Of a stretch of DNA of 64,000 nucleotides, positions 26,419 to 35,683 are shown piece after piece. The stretch lies in NCBI GenBank assembly GCA_947496465.1, contig CANMCX010000006.1, positions 110,395 to 174,394 of the forward strand, given 5' to 3'. The stretch comes from Marinifilum_A sediminis (GTDB lineage: Bacteria > Bacteroidota > Bacteroidia > Bacteroidales > Marinifilaceae). The notes below the pieces were generated by a model that had not been told where the DNA came from, made no database searches, and saw nothing but the letters and a program-made list of their open reading frames with translations. Both the position numbers and the translations under genes were made by a program. Numbering within the stretch: position 1 is the first letter of the stretch; every line of letters begins with the position of its first letter.

Positions 26419-26859
26419 TTAAGAAGGATTGTATTCCCTAAAAGTTTTATCAGTATAAAACACAACAACCTTTTCTATTTGCTTACCAGGAACAAAGGCA
26501 TTCATCTCTAAAACCGGCTCAGATAACGTATTAGGCTTAGATACAGGCTCTTTTTTTAGTTTAGGAGGCTGAGTAGCTTGTGGCTGATTTGTCTCTTCTT
26601 TATACTCATTTAATTCAGGAGAGTCGAATAAGGATGTAGATTCTTGTTGTTTATACATCTCACCATCACCAGTAATGATCCAATCTACGCTAATATGAGG
26701 GAAGGAATGTATGATTTTTTGAATGAAATCGAAGCTAGGCTTATTTCTTCCAGATAGAATATGGGAAATACTGGAGCGTTGCACTCCAATTTTATCGGCA
26801 AATTTAGAGGAAGTTAAGCTTTCGCTGCTTATTAATTGAACAATGCGATTCTTAATCAT
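26419..26859 (-). CDS. XRE-family helix-turn-helix regulator
   Basis: 146 residues. The N-terminal 70 residues hold an XRE helix-turn-helix (TSSKFADKIGVQRSSISHIL, then SGRNKPSFDFI), followed by a linker rich in Pro/Gln/Glu and a short conserved-looking tail. It probably binds DNA as a dimer and may control itself. Its upstream region (26860-27660) is unusually rich in GTTAC/GTTTAC motifs that could be its sites. Its target genes are not evident. Confidence 0.85.
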   Translation of the reverse strand: MIKNRIVQLISSESLTSSKFADKIGVQRSSISHILSGRNKPSFDFIQKIIHSFPHISVDWIITGDGEMYKQQESTSLFDSPELNEYKEETNQPQATQPPKLKKEPVSKPNTLSEPVLEMNAFVPGKQIEKVVVFYTDKTFREYNPS

Positions 26860-27767
26860 GGTCGTAATCTTAAAGTAGTTACAGATGTTAATTGTGATTA
26901 ATGTTACAAAGTTAGAAAATAATTTACAAAAAGCAAATTGTACAAAAGTTCGAAGTTTACTTATGTGGTTTACGAAAGTGAATAGAGATACATTGTTAAA
27001 CTATTTTGCAGCGTTACAAATGTCACAGGGAGCGAGTCTTGTAAATAGGCTGATAGGTGTTGATTACAATATATTTAAACCTATATGGGCAATACGATCT
27101 AATATTTATCTTTGGAGGGAGGAATTTGATCAGATAACACTTAGCAAATTGATAAAGCCTGATAGTAAGGAGGCTATGAGCAAAACGCGCCTATTGACAT
27201 TACGCAACATCTATAAATTTCACATTTATGCATAGAATATAGCATTCTATAGGTGAAACACCTTAAATCATAGCTATGAATAAGATTAATAAAGGTCAGA
27301 ATATGAGTATCTTAAAGATCTCAAGGTTACAATTGTATTGCTAGAATTATATAGTTTCGTACGCATGTAAACTTTCGATTGAATTATTAGTTTATGAAGT
27401 AACGACAACTACTAGGTTATCAGATCTTAATGAGTTAGGATATTCACTCTGATGACAATTATAAACCTTTTAAATCTGTAACTAAACAATTAAAATCTTG
27501 TAACTATTGTCAATTCTGACATTAGTGATTCGTGATAAACAAATGTAACAGCGCGTTAATTTAGGTTACATTTGTATGTTCGACGCATGTAATTAATGTA
27601 AACTCGGAATAATCTTAAAGTTTACACCTTGAAATTAGATTTGTAAATTCGTTTATTGTTGGAATGTTGCTTTTTGGAAATATATTCGCCTAAATACTAT
27701 TAATTTTATGTCCTCTATCTAGATAATTTACAAATATCATCTTCTAAGGGACTTTAAGGCATAAAAA
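26860..27767. other. Gene-poor gap with many GTTAC/GTTTAC motifs
   Basis: About 900 bases without a convincing gene. By eye there are about eight GTTAC/GTAAC and five GTTTAC/GTAAAC occurrences between 26870 and 27630, more than such A/T-rich DNA would be expected to give. They include an 11-base inverted repeat (ACAAATGTAAC / GTTACATTTGT, 15-base spacer) at 27539-27575. A 116-codon frame at 26885-27235 starts with ATG but matches nothing I know and includes low-complexity stretches, so I do not call it. The gap may be regulatory or a decayed region. Confidence 0.4.
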
Positions 27768-27806
27768 ATGGCGTAAAAGCCACTATTTTAGCAACTTTTA
27801 CGCCAT
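27768..27806 (-). terminator. Terminator of the 28.9-27.8 kb minus-strand genes
   Basis: Perfect 12-base arms, ATGGCGTAAAAG / CTTTTACGCCAT, with a 15-base loop and a T-run on the minus-strand exit side. It lies about 40 bases past the stop of the membrane-protein gene. A 16-base palindrome (27830-27845) abuts that stop codon. Confidence 0.85.
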
Positions 27807-27845
27807 GTAATCAATTTTTAAATTCTTCTCGTCTAAATTTAGACG

Positions 27846-28199
27846 CTATTTTGTCTTCCTAATTTTAATAAATCCAGTAAATAGAATGTAAATTGAGAAT
27901 GCTACGATTAAAATCCGCAATATTAAGTTTTGACTATACACTCCACCATTGGTCAACAAGTCTCTACTTAATGCTGGTATCATAAATATAAGAAGTCCAA
28001 AAACTATTGTCAGCATAATAATGGTAAATATCTTTCTCTGTTTTTCTTTTGCTGGAGAAACTGGTTTTTTGTGAACTTTATGCTTGTTTTTCTTCCCTTT
28101 TACTGGTTTATTCTTTGGCTTTAGACTTTTCCTGAGTTTACCACCAATAAGAAAAGCGAATACGCAGACTCCTATGAGGATATAGATTTCTTTACTCAT
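27846..28199 (-). CDS. Small membrane protein with basic linker, unknown function
   Basis: 117 residues. One N-terminal membrane helix (about 4-20), a very basic Lys/Pro-rich segment (about 22-55, for example KPVKGKKNKHKVHKKPVSP), then two more helices (about 60-78 and 93-110). I recognise no family. It starts one base after the YgjP-like gene ends, so the two share a transcript. Confidence 0.6.
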   Translation of the reverse strand: MSKEIYILIGVCVFAFLIGGKLRKSLKPKNKPVKGKKNKHKVHKKPVSPAKEKQRKIFTIIMLTIVFGLLIFMIPALSRDLLTNGGVYSQNLILRILIVAFSIYILFTGFIKIRKTK

Positions 28200-28200
28200 A

Positions 28201-28920
28201 TTAAATAATGTTTGTTGAGAATTTTTTAATTTCTTTTCGTTTAAAATTCAAATCAGTACAATATTGACCTAATAAAGTCCAAAACTGTTCGGAATGATTT
28301 TTAATTTTCGTATGGCACAACTCATGTAATATCACCATATCAGAAAGCTCCTCTGGTAAGCGCATTAAATGCAAACTAAGGTTTATTTTATTGTCATGAG
28401 TACATGAACCCCATCGACTTTTGGTATTTTTCACTTGAACTGAAGTATAAGTGAATTTGTGAAGCTTAGCCAGATGTTCTATTCTTTTGGGCAAATAGTA
28501 TTTAGCTTCCCTCCTTAAAGTTTCAATAATTGAATGTCGCACAAACTCCTGAAAATTTTCACTCTCAACTCTAATATGCTCCGGATATATAATTTTGAGT
28601 TTACCATCAGACAAGCTGGCAGAATATTCGTTGGTTTTTTGCGGAGTTATACGCACCTGGTGGTATCTGGTCCGAAATTCGGTATTGGAATTAAAAACAG
28701 TTTTTTGACTTTCTTTTTCCTCTTTCTTCTTCTTATTTTTAATTATCCACTCTTTGTTTGAAACTGCAAATTCAATAGCTTCCTTTTGCGATACTCCAGG
28801 AGGTAAATTGATCCACACTCCTTTATTAGGAGCCATTCGAATGGATAATCGTCTGAATCGCCTATCAGTACGCAAACTGATTTCTCCTAAATCTGGTAGT
28901 GTTATTATTTTTTCGGGCAT
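28201..28920 (-). CDS. YgjP/SprT-like zinc metallopeptidase
   Basis: 239 residues of the YgjP (DUF45) family. The zinc motif is HELCHTKIKNHSEQFW (HExxH plus a third ligand), preceded by the typical TKSRWGSC and NLSLHLMRLP segments. The N-terminus (RRFRRLSIRM, VWINLPPG) also follows the family. It is cytoplasmic; the substrate is unknown. It is coupled to the membrane-protein gene downstream. Confidence 0.88.
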   Translation of the reverse strand: MPEKIITLPDLGEISLRTDRRFRRLSIRMAPNKGVWINLPPGVSQKEAIEFAVSNKEWIIKNKKKKEEKESQKTVFNSNTEFRTRYHQVRITPQKTNEYSASLSDGKLKIIYPEHIRVESENFQEFVRHSIIETLRREAKYYLPKRIEHLAKLHKFTYTSVQVKNTKSRWGSCTHDNKINLSLHLMRLPEELSDMVILHELCHTKIKNHSEQFWTLLGQYCTDLNFKRKEIKKFSTNII

Positions 28921-28970
28921 AAAAAAAGCTTTGCTAATCGCAAAGCTATTAAAATATCTTTCTCGGAAAA

Positions 28971-29258
28971 TTATTTTTCCTTGATTAAGCTGCTTAATCT
29001 ACTAAAAGATTCATCAACACTCTTAAGCAAATCAGTGAAAATAGCTTTGTAATGCGCTTTCACTAACTTAGAATTATCTTTTCCGTCAGGATGATTAACT
29101 CTGGCAATTAGTCCGTTTCTGGCAATGATTGTATCTCTAACGATTTCCAATACCTGATCTTGCTTTGCAGGATGCAAATAATTGTAATTGTAGCAGTCCG
29201 AAATAACTTCGAAACATAGATAATCTATATCCTTTTTTAAGCGTCTTCTACTAGCCAT
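28971..29258 (-). CDS. Conserved-looking 95-residue protein of unknown function
   Basis: 95 residues, mostly helical and charged (RRRLKKDIDYLCFEVISDCY, then TDLLKSVDESFSRLSSLIKEK). No domain is recognised; proteins like this are annotated as hypothetical in Bacteroidota. The ATG at 29258 gives a compact protein. It precedes the YgjP gene by 50 bases on the same strand. Confidence 0.65.
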   Translation of the reverse strand: MASRRRLKKDIDYLCFEVISDCYNYNYLHPAKQDQVLEIVRDTIIARNGLIARVNHPDGKDNSKLVKAHYKAIFTDLLKSVDESFSRLSSLIKEK

Positions 29259-29363
29259 CTGTTTATTTTTTTATTTAGTAACACGGGAGTCATCCCCTTA
29301 ATTGTTCGCAAAGGTAATAAACAGTGAGTAATTTTTAGCTACACGAAACAAATATGTTTGTTT

Positions 29364-29861
29364 TTAATGAGCAAAATCTTTTAATCGTTCGCTAAGTACT
29401 TTTCTTCCTTGAAAAATACGGCTTTTAACAGTTCCAATTGGCAATCCTGTTTGTTCTGCTATCTCACGATACTTAAATCCACTTAGAAACAATTTAAAAG
29501 GTGTTTTTAGCTGATCATCCAGTTTGCTAAGTTCTTTTAAAATATCGTTGTAATTATGGGTAGAATGTGGATTATCATGGCTTACATTCATTAAACCCAT
29601 ATTTCTATTGGTTTCGTGAGAAATCCATTCTCTTTGTTTTTTATTTTTACGATAAGCATTTATGAATAAGTTCTTCATAATGGTAAACATCCACGCTTTT
29701 AAATTAGTATGCGTGAATTTAGAGCGATATGTAATGGCCTTTAATACTGTGTCCTGACAAAGATCTAATGCATCATCTCTATTAGTTGTTAATCGATAGG
29801 CATATATTCTTAATTGATCCTCAAGACTTACGATGTGATTTTTAAATTCAATTGTTGTCAT
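29364..29861 (-). CDS. ECF-type RNA polymerase sigma factor
   Basis: 165 residues. Region 2 shows RLTTNRDDALDLCQDTVLKAI and FKAWMFTI-type sequence (LKAWMFTIMKNLFINAYRK). Region 4 shows GFKYREIAEQTGLPIGTVKSRIFQGRK. No anti-sigma gene lies next to it, so it may belong to the group of stand-alone ECF factors common in Bacteroidota. Its regulon cannot be inferred here. Confidence 0.92.
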   Translation of the reverse strand: MTTIEFKNHIVSLEDQLRIYAYRLTTNRDDALDLCQDTVLKAITYRSKFTHTNLKAWMFTIMKNLFINAYRKNKKQREWISHETNRNMGLMNVSHDNPHSTHNYNDILKELSKLDDQLKTPFKLFLSGFKYREIAEQTGLPIGTVKSRIFQGRKVLSERLKDFAH

Positions 29862-30040
29862 GATCTATCTTTTTTATTTTGTCTAACTAAATTACAAAAA
29901 GATTAGACGAAATAAAAAATTACCATTTGGCATAAATCGTAAATAGATATGTATTCTAAATAAGGAAATCTCATAATAGCCTATTGTATTGACTTGTATG
30001 AGATTTTTAAATCAGAAATAAAATAAGACTCTGAAGTGTT

Positions 30041-30919
30041 TTATTTTGAGATCACTTCCTTAAATTTATCGGGTGAATCTAATATTGTAATATTTTGAGG
30101 CACAATAATTTCATCTTGCTTTAATTGCAAGCCTGTAACGTTAAGTTCTACCTTATCCAATGATTGAGATAAGTTCATTAAATACTTATTTAAGGCTTCT
30201 GAGTTTATTGGGGAAATAAAAGACGTTACAATTAAGTTTGGTTTGTAATCATCTACTGCACTTATTAAGTCTTTAAAAGGCAAGTCTTGTCCCAAATACA
30301 GTGTTCTTAATCCATTTCTGCGTGCAATGTAATTGTAGAATAAAATACTAACTTCATGTAGTTCATCTTCCTTTAGATAGAAGATTATTTTTTTTGCATT
30401 CTCTACTCTCTGACCAGAACAGGAGTCAATAGCTGCAAATAGTTTCTGACGTATTAAATTTGAAATGAAATGCTCCTGAGCCGGACTAATTGAACCTACT
30501 TGCCAAAGAATTCCAACCCTCTCGAAAAATGGAAATAATACTTTCGTTATGGTATCTTCCATCCCTTGTTCCAGAAGGCTTTTGGAAAGGATTGATTCAA
30601 ATAAATCCTCGTTAAAATTAACGGTTGCCATTGTTAGTTTTTCGATCGCGAAAGCTTCGACTTTATTAGATCGAGAGAGCTCCATAACTTTAGCTTCTAA
30701 ATCTATACTCGTTAATTTAGCCAAGTGAGATATTTTAATCCCAGCATCATTCAGCATGGCGATATTTAGCAAGCGTTTTAGATCATTATCAGAGTAATAT
30801 CTAATATTTGTTTCCGTTCTTTCCGGCTGAATTATAGCGTATCTCCTCTCCCATACTCTTATTGTATGTGCTTTAACACCAGTAATTTTCTCAAGATCTT
30901 TTATGGAATATTTACTCAT
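30041..30919 (-). CDS. MerR-type regulator with cobalamin-binding domain (CarH/LitR-like)
   Basis: 292 residues. A MerR helix-turn-helix (YSIKDLEKITGVKAHTIRVWERRY) is followed by the helical cap of CarH-type B12 photoreceptors (VGILWQVGSISPAQEHFISN) and a cobalamin-binding Rossmann domain. The cobalamin-ligand motif is DELHEVS: the His is kept, while the usual ExHxxG glycine is Ser. CarH-like proteins use adenosylcobalamin to sense light or B12. Whether this one still binds B12 is open. No carotenoid gene is adjacent. Confidence 0.85.
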   Translation of the reverse strand: MSKYSIKDLEKITGVKAHTIRVWERRYAIIQPERTETNIRYYSDNDLKRLLNIAMLNDAGIKISHLAKLTSIDLEAKVMELSRSNKVEAFAIEKLTMATVNFNEDLFESILSKSLLEQGMEDTITKVLFPFFERVGILWQVGSISPAQEHFISNLIRQKLFAAIDSCSGQRVENAKKIIFYLKEDELHEVSILFYNYIARRNGLRTLYLGQDLPFKDLISAVDDYKPNLIVTSFISPINSEALNKYLMNLSQSLDKVELNVTGLQLKQDEIIVPQNITILDSPDKFKEVISK

Positions 30920-30988
30920 TTTTTGTTCATTTTAAGAAGGCTTAAGAGGGAGCTAAGCTTTGTGAAACATATTTTAAATCTATAAAAA

Positions 30989-31024
30989 AATATAAAACCC
31001 GCATTGGTTTGCAGGTTTTATATT
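30989..31024 (-). terminator. Terminator after the FAS1 gene
   Basis: AATATAAAACC / GGTTTTATATT, 11-base perfect arms with a 14-base loop, 8 bases past the FAS1 stop codon; T-rich on the exit side. Confidence 0.7.
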
Positions 31025-31031
31025 GATTATT

Positions 31032-32825
31032 TTATTCTGCAGGTAACAGTACCTTATCTATGGCATGAATTACACCATTGGTTCCTTGTACGTTAGTTGC
31101 TATAACATTTGTATTGCTATTAATTACAACTCCTGAACTTGCATCAATGTCTAGCATATTTGATTCATTAAGAGTTGGAACCATTCCCGTACTTACATCT
31201 TCGGCTCTAACATTACCTGAAACAACATGGTATAATAAAATTGGAGTAAGTGTTTCAGCGCTTAATTCATCAATTCCTGAAACTCCCAGGTCAGAGAATA
31301 AAGTTTCAAACGCTTCGTCAGTCGGAGCAAATATTGTAAAAGGTCCATCTCCGCTTAAAGTACCCGCTAAGTCGGCTTTTACCACTGCGGCTACCAAATG
31401 TTCGAATGAAGGATTAGCTATAGCAATATCTACTACATTTGTTGGAAGCAGGACTTTATCGATGATATGAATCACACCGTTGAAGGCTTCAATATCGGCT
31501 GTTGTAACCATGGTTTCCTTATTCAGTTTCACTCCTCCGTCAAGATCAATTCTTAAAGTAACCGGATCTTCATCAGGGCTATCAGTGCTTAATGTTTCTA
31601 CATATCCTGATTCTATATCTGCTAACATCACCTTGGATGATAAGACATGATAAAGTAGAATTTGAGTCAAGGCATCTGCTGAAAGTTCTTCAATCCCCGA
31701 TACGCCCAAAGCATTGAAAAGCTCCTGAAATGCTGCGTTGGTTGGAGCAAATACAGTAAAAGTACCTTCTCCATCTAAAGTTTCAACCAAATCAGCTTTG
31801 CTTAAAGCAGCTACAAGACTAGTAAAATCTTCATTCCCTGAAGCTATATCAGCAATTGATTCTGGCTCTTCTTCTTGATTCGGAAGTAAAACCTTATCAA
31901 CAACGTGAATAACACCGTTTGATCCCTGAACATCTGTTGCAATAACATTTGTATTTCCATTAATTGAGACACCTGATTCATCTGCAGTTATATCCAAATC
32001 ATCTTCAGTGTTTAAAGTTGGCACGCTACCTGTACTCACATCTGCGGCTCTAACATTGCCTGAAACAACGTGATAGGTCAAGATAGGTGTCAATGCTTCA
32101 GCTGAAAGATCTGCAATTCCATTTACTCCAAGCTCAGTAAATAAGGCTTCGAAAGCATCATCCGTTGGCGCAAAAATTGTGAAAGGACCATCAGCTTTTA
32201 AGGCATCTACTAAATCTGCTTTAATAACAGCCTCTACCAAATGTGTAAAGGAAGCATTTGTAATAGCAATATCAATAACATCAGGTGGCAGTAGTACTTT
32301 ATCAATAATATGAATCACACCATTTGAAGCCATAACATCGGCGGTTGAAACGTTGGTTTCCTTATTTAAACTTACTCCACCATCAATATTTACTAATAAA
32401 TTGATTGGAAAATCTCCAGGAGTAAAGTTGCTAAGAGTTTCCACATAGCCATTTGTAAGATCACCCGATTTGGCTTCAGATCCTAAAACATGATAAAGCA
32501 AAATTGGCGTAAGAGCTTCAGCACTCAAATCATCAATACCATCTACCCCAAGTGTTGTAAATAATTCTTGAAATGCTGCATTGGTTGGACCAAATACTGT
32601 AAAAGGACCATTACCATTTAAGACCTCCACCAAATCAGCTTTGGTAAGAGCTTCTACAAGAGTTGAAAAATCACTATTTCCGAGTACGATGTCTACAATG
32701 CTTTCTTCCATTGGCATCGGTGCTGGATTATTATCATCGTCATCATCATTACATGAGACAGTTACTGCTGTAGTAAGCAAAAGGAGAAATAATCCCAAAC
32801 TAAATTTGTAATTCCTGAAATTCAT
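31032..32825 (-). CDS. Lipoprotein with four FAS1 (fasciclin) domains
   Basis: 597 residues. The signal peptide ends in a lipobox (AVTVSC), followed by an Asp run. Four FAS1 domains follow, near residues 40-178, 180-316, 323-460 and 462-597, each with the H1 type FTVFAPTNAAF / FTIFAPTDDAF and the H2 type GVIHIIDKVLLP. Domains 1 and 3 are closely alike, and 2 and 4 are closely alike, so the gene arose by duplication of a two-domain unit. FAS1 domains mediate adhesion, probably at the cell surface or in biofilm. Confidence 0.93.
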   Translation of the reverse strand: MNFRNYKFSLGLFLLLLTTAVTVSCNDDDDDNNPAPMPMEESIVDIVLGNSDFSTLVEALTKADLVEVLNGNGPFTVFGPTNAAFQELFTTLGVDGIDDLSAEALTPILLYHVLGSEAKSGDLTNGYVETLSNFTPGDFPINLLVNIDGGVSLNKETNVSTADVMASNGVIHIIDKVLLPPDVIDIAITNASFTHLVEAVIKADLVDALKADGPFTIFAPTDDAFEALFTELGVNGIADLSAEALTPILTYHVVSGNVRAADVSTGSVPTLNTEDDLDITADESGVSINGNTNVIATDVQGSNGVIHVVDKVLLPNQEEEPESIADIASGNEDFTSLVAALSKADLVETLDGEGTFTVFAPTNAAFQELFNALGVSGIEELSADALTQILLYHVLSSKVMLADIESGYVETLSTDSPDEDPVTLRIDLDGGVKLNKETMVTTADIEAFNGVIHIIDKVLLPTNVVDIAIANPSFEHLVAAVVKADLAGTLSGDGPFTIFAPTDEAFETLFSDLGVSGIDELSAETLTPILLYHVVSGNVRAEDVSTGMVPTLNESNMLDIDASSGVVINSNTNVIATNVQGTNGVIHAIDKVLLPAE

Positions 32826-32951
32826 ATCATTAATTTTAATGGTTCAATCAGGAAACAAACTCTATTTATTTTTTGTTCATATAAATTAATAAAAGTTTAA
32901 ACAAAAATATTATAAAATTGCTTAATACTACTATTAATGCTACTTGTAGAC

Positions 32952-34256
32952 TTAAATATTTTTTGTAATTATTTTAGGTGCGTAGTTTAATTTTCCTTCA
33001 GTTTTAGCAACTATTGTTGATACAGTAGCATCACCTGTAACATTTACAACCGTTCTTAGCATATCTAAAGGTCTATCAATACCCAAAATTAAAGCCAATC
33101 CTTCAATAGGAATACCAACTGAAGTAAGAACAATTATCAACATCACAATACTACCACCAGGAACTCCTGGTGTCCCAATTGAGGCTAAAGTAGCAGTAAC
33201 CACAATAATTAACTGGTCGTAAATATCCAATGGAACACCAAATACCTGAGCAATAAAAACGGCTGCAATAGCCTGATAACAACTGGTTCCATCCATATTA
33301 ATAGTTACTCCAACAGGTAATACAAAGCTGGCTACCTCATTGGAAACTCCCATTTTATTTTCAACGCATTCCATAGTAACGGGAAGTGTTGCAGCACTCG
33401 AACTTGTAGAAAATGCCAACAATTGTGCAGGAGAAATAAATTTGTAGAAATCGGTGTATTTGATTGGTGTAAAGATTCTTAAAAACAGTGGATAGATTAG
33501 GAAAATCATAAATAATAATCCTGCAACAACGGTAATTGCATAATATCCCAAGGCAGTAAATAAGTCTATATCGCCTGAAAAATCAACAATTAATCCAGCT
33601 ATAAGTGCAAATACACCATAAGGTGCAAATAACATGATGATATCAATTATTTTAAGAATTATAGCATCTATGCCATCAAAGAAATCTCTAACCACCTTTA
33701 CTTTTTTCTCTTCCAAAATAACCATTGCCACGCCAAACAATATTGCAAAGAATATGATTTGAAGCATTTTAGAGTTATCTGTTGCAGCTTTAAAAAAATT
33801 ATCGGGTACTATGTCAACAATAAATTGAATTGGAGATTCTTCTTTTAAACTCTCTGCCTGATTCTTTTTAAGGTTAATAGTTGAGCCAAAGCGCTCTTGT
33901 AGTTCTACCTTTTTATGTTGCGGAAAGGTATTGCCAGGCTCAAAATTATTCACCAAAAGCAATCCGAAACTAACTGCTATAACTGTAGATATTACGTAGA
34001 GTGAAATGGTTTTAATACCAATTCTAGATAATTTAGAAATATTGGATAAACTAGAAATACCTTTTACCAACGAGACGAAAATTAAGGGAACTGCAATCAA
34101 TTTCAGCAAGTTAAGAAATAAACCACCCCACGGCTTGATCCAATCACTTGTGAATTTTGTTAGACCGAAATACACAGCCAACATTCCAGCTATAATTCCC
34201 AATCCCATTCCAATTAAAATTTTCACATAAAGAGGTAGTCGTTTCCACATAATCAT
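32952..34256 (-). CDS. Dicarboxylate/amino acid:cation symporter (DAACS family)
   Basis: 434 residues with eight membrane helices and re-entrant loops. Signatures: the serine-rich loop FSTSSSAATLPVT, the NMDGT motif (VTINMDGTSC) and the late GTPGVPGGSIVM loop. It couples uptake of glutamate, aspartate or C4-dicarboxylates to Na+ or H+. A soluble insert of about 50 residues between early helices (residues about 105-160) is typical of some family members. ATG codons are at 34256 and 34250. Confidence 0.93.
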   Translation of the reverse strand: MIMWKRLPLYVKILIGMGLGIIAGMLAVYFGLTKFTSDWIKPWGGLFLNLLKLIAVPLIFVSLVKGISSLSNISKLSRIGIKTISLYVISTVIAVSFGLLLVNNFEPGNTFPQHKKVELQERFGSTINLKKNQAESLKEESPIQFIVDIVPDNFFKAATDNSKMLQIIFFAILFGVAMVILEEKKVKVVRDFFDGIDAIILKIIDIIMLFAPYGVFALIAGLIVDFSGDIDLFTALGYYAITVVAGLLFMIFLIYPLFLRIFTPIKYTDFYKFISPAQLLAFSTSSSAATLPVTMECVENKMGVSNEVASFVLPVGVTINMDGTSCYQAIAAVFIAQVFGVPLDIYDQLIIVVTATLASIGTPGVPGGSIVMLIIVLTSVGIPIEGLALILGIDRPLDMLRTVVNVTGDATVSTIVAKTEGKLNYAPKIITKNI

Positions 34257-34304
34257 CTTTTTTTATTGAGCCTTAAAGGTACTTTTATGAAATAAAAAAA
34301 CAAA

Positions 34305-34329
34305 ACCCGAAAACCATTGGCTTTCGGGT
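34305..34329 (-). terminator. Terminator after the SlyD-like gene
   Basis: ACCCGAAA / TTTCGGGT with a 9-base loop, followed on the minus strand by a T-rich run. It lies 25 bases beyond the stop codon. Confidence 0.8.
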
Positions 34330-34353
34330 CTGAAATATTTTATAGGAAAGAGA

Positions 34354-34881
34354 TTAGCAAGAACAACCGCTTCCACAGCTTCCGCTATCACATCCACCTT
34401 GAGGCGCATATGCAGCTTGCTTTTCTTCTCCAGTAGCTTCTCTAACTTCAATAACCTCACCTTTGAAGAATAAATCATCTCCAGCTAATGGGTGGTTAAA
34501 GTCCATTTTTACAGTCGCATCAGTAACTTCTAATACAATACCGTTCATTCTACGACCTGAACTATCTTGCATTGGTACAACATTACCTTCTTTAATCATT
34601 TCTGCGTCAAACTCACCGTTAACTTCGAAAATGTTCTTAGGAAGTTCAATAACAGCTTGCTCTGAAGCTTCACCATAAGCTTCTGCAGTTTCCAATTTAA
34701 AATCAAAAGTATCACCTACTTTTAAACCCATTAAGTTAGCTTCGAATTTCTCTAACATTTGACCTGCACCACACAAGTATGTTAATGGAGTTTCGTTAAC
34801 AGCTTTTTCAATGATTTCACCCGCTGGATCAGTTTTCAATTCGTAAATAACTGAAACCATTTTATCTTTTGAAATAGTCAT
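34354..34881 (-). CDS. slyD: SlyD-like FKBP peptidyl-prolyl isomerase with Cys-rich tail
   Basis: 175 residues. An FKBP domain with an IF (insert-in-flap) chaperone domain: YELKTDPAGEIIE, PLTYLCGAGQMLEKFE, AEAYGEASEQAVIELP, and DFNHPLAGDDLFFKGEVIEVREAT closing the FKBP part. The last 14 residues (GGCDSGSCGSGCSC) have four Cys spaced by Gly and Ser, suited to metal binding as in the metal-binding tail of SlyD. It folds proteins in the cytoplasm and may hold nickel or another soft metal. Confidence 0.9.
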   Translation of the reverse strand: MTISKDKMVSVIYELKTDPAGEIIEKAVNETPLTYLCGAGQMLEKFEANLMGLKVGDTFDFKLETAEAYGEASEQAVIELPKNIFEVNGEFDAEMIKEGNVVPMQDSSGRRMNGIVLEVTDATVKMDFNHPLAGDDLFFKGEVIEVREATGEEKQAAYAPQGGCDSGSCGSGCSC

Positions 34882-35006
34882 AATATCTTTTTTTTAGTAT
34901 TTTATTTTTCTAGCTATTGCCATTAATTCGTTACAAAGAAAATATATTTATTTCTTTATTCAAATAAAATCGGAGTTCTTAGTCCAAATTAGCAATATTT
35001 AACCTA

Positions 35007-35492
35007 TTATTTGTAATACTCTGGATTTAGTGCATCAGGACGCCAGTTGTATAGAAAAGACTTCACTTTGTCAAAATCGTAAGCCTTATCTTTTTCAAGA
35101 TTACCAGTATTTTGTGTGTGTAACCTCTCTCCTTCGGCATTTAAAACAACCATTACAGGAAAACCGAAACGTTGCGGATAGTCAAGACTTTTTAGAACTT
35201 CTAAGTTCTTATTTTCTTTACTGTAATTCAGTTCCAAGAAAACGTAATTTTGCTCAAGTAGTTCATTTATTGCGTTATCTGAATAAAGGTATCTGTGCAT
35301 TTTTATACACCATGGACACCAGTTTCCTCCTACTTGAATCAGAATGTGCTTTCCCTCTTTTTTTGCTTTCACAATTGCTGTTTCAATATCACTTTTAGCA
35401 TCAGCTTGAGGATTGTAAATCTTTTGTGCTGATAAACTAAAGCAAATCATTAAAATAATACCTGTTAGTGAAATTGTTTTGAATGTTTTCAT
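35007..35492 (-). CDS. Secreted thioredoxin-like protein
   Basis: 161 residues. Signal peptide MKTFKTISLTGIILMICFSLSAQ, then a thioredoxin fold with active site GNWCPWCIKMH and a cis-Pro segment FGFPVMVVL. The CPWC site suggests a periplasmic disulfide reductase or isomerase role. It is monocistronic and divergent from the biotin operon. Confidence 0.87.
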   Translation of the reverse strand: MKTFKTISLTGIILMICFSLSAQKIYNPQADAKSDIETAIVKAKKEGKHILIQVGGNWCPWCIKMHRYLYSDNAINELLEQNYVFLELNYSKENKNLEVLKSLDYPQRFGFPVMVVLNAEGERLHTQNTGNLEKDKAYDFDKVKSFLYNWRPDALNPEYYK

Positions 35493-35683
35493 GTCACATC
35501 TTTTTTAATTTGAGGCAAATTAATGCAAAATATCTGAATTTTTTGAACTCTTACTCTAGTTTAACGAACTAATAACACTTCTTTATTAGCTTAGCTGTAT
35601 GTTTTAAAAATACGTGAAATTACGATGTCTTTAGCGTAAGAAATTCTAGCTTTACGCTGAAATTCGATTAATATTGATTTAGA

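Noticed and set aside
26885..27235. ATG-started 116-codon frame in the motif-rich gap
   Set aside because: No family resemblance, low-complexity stretches, and it spans several of the repeated GTTAC motifs. It may be chance in A/T-rich DNA.
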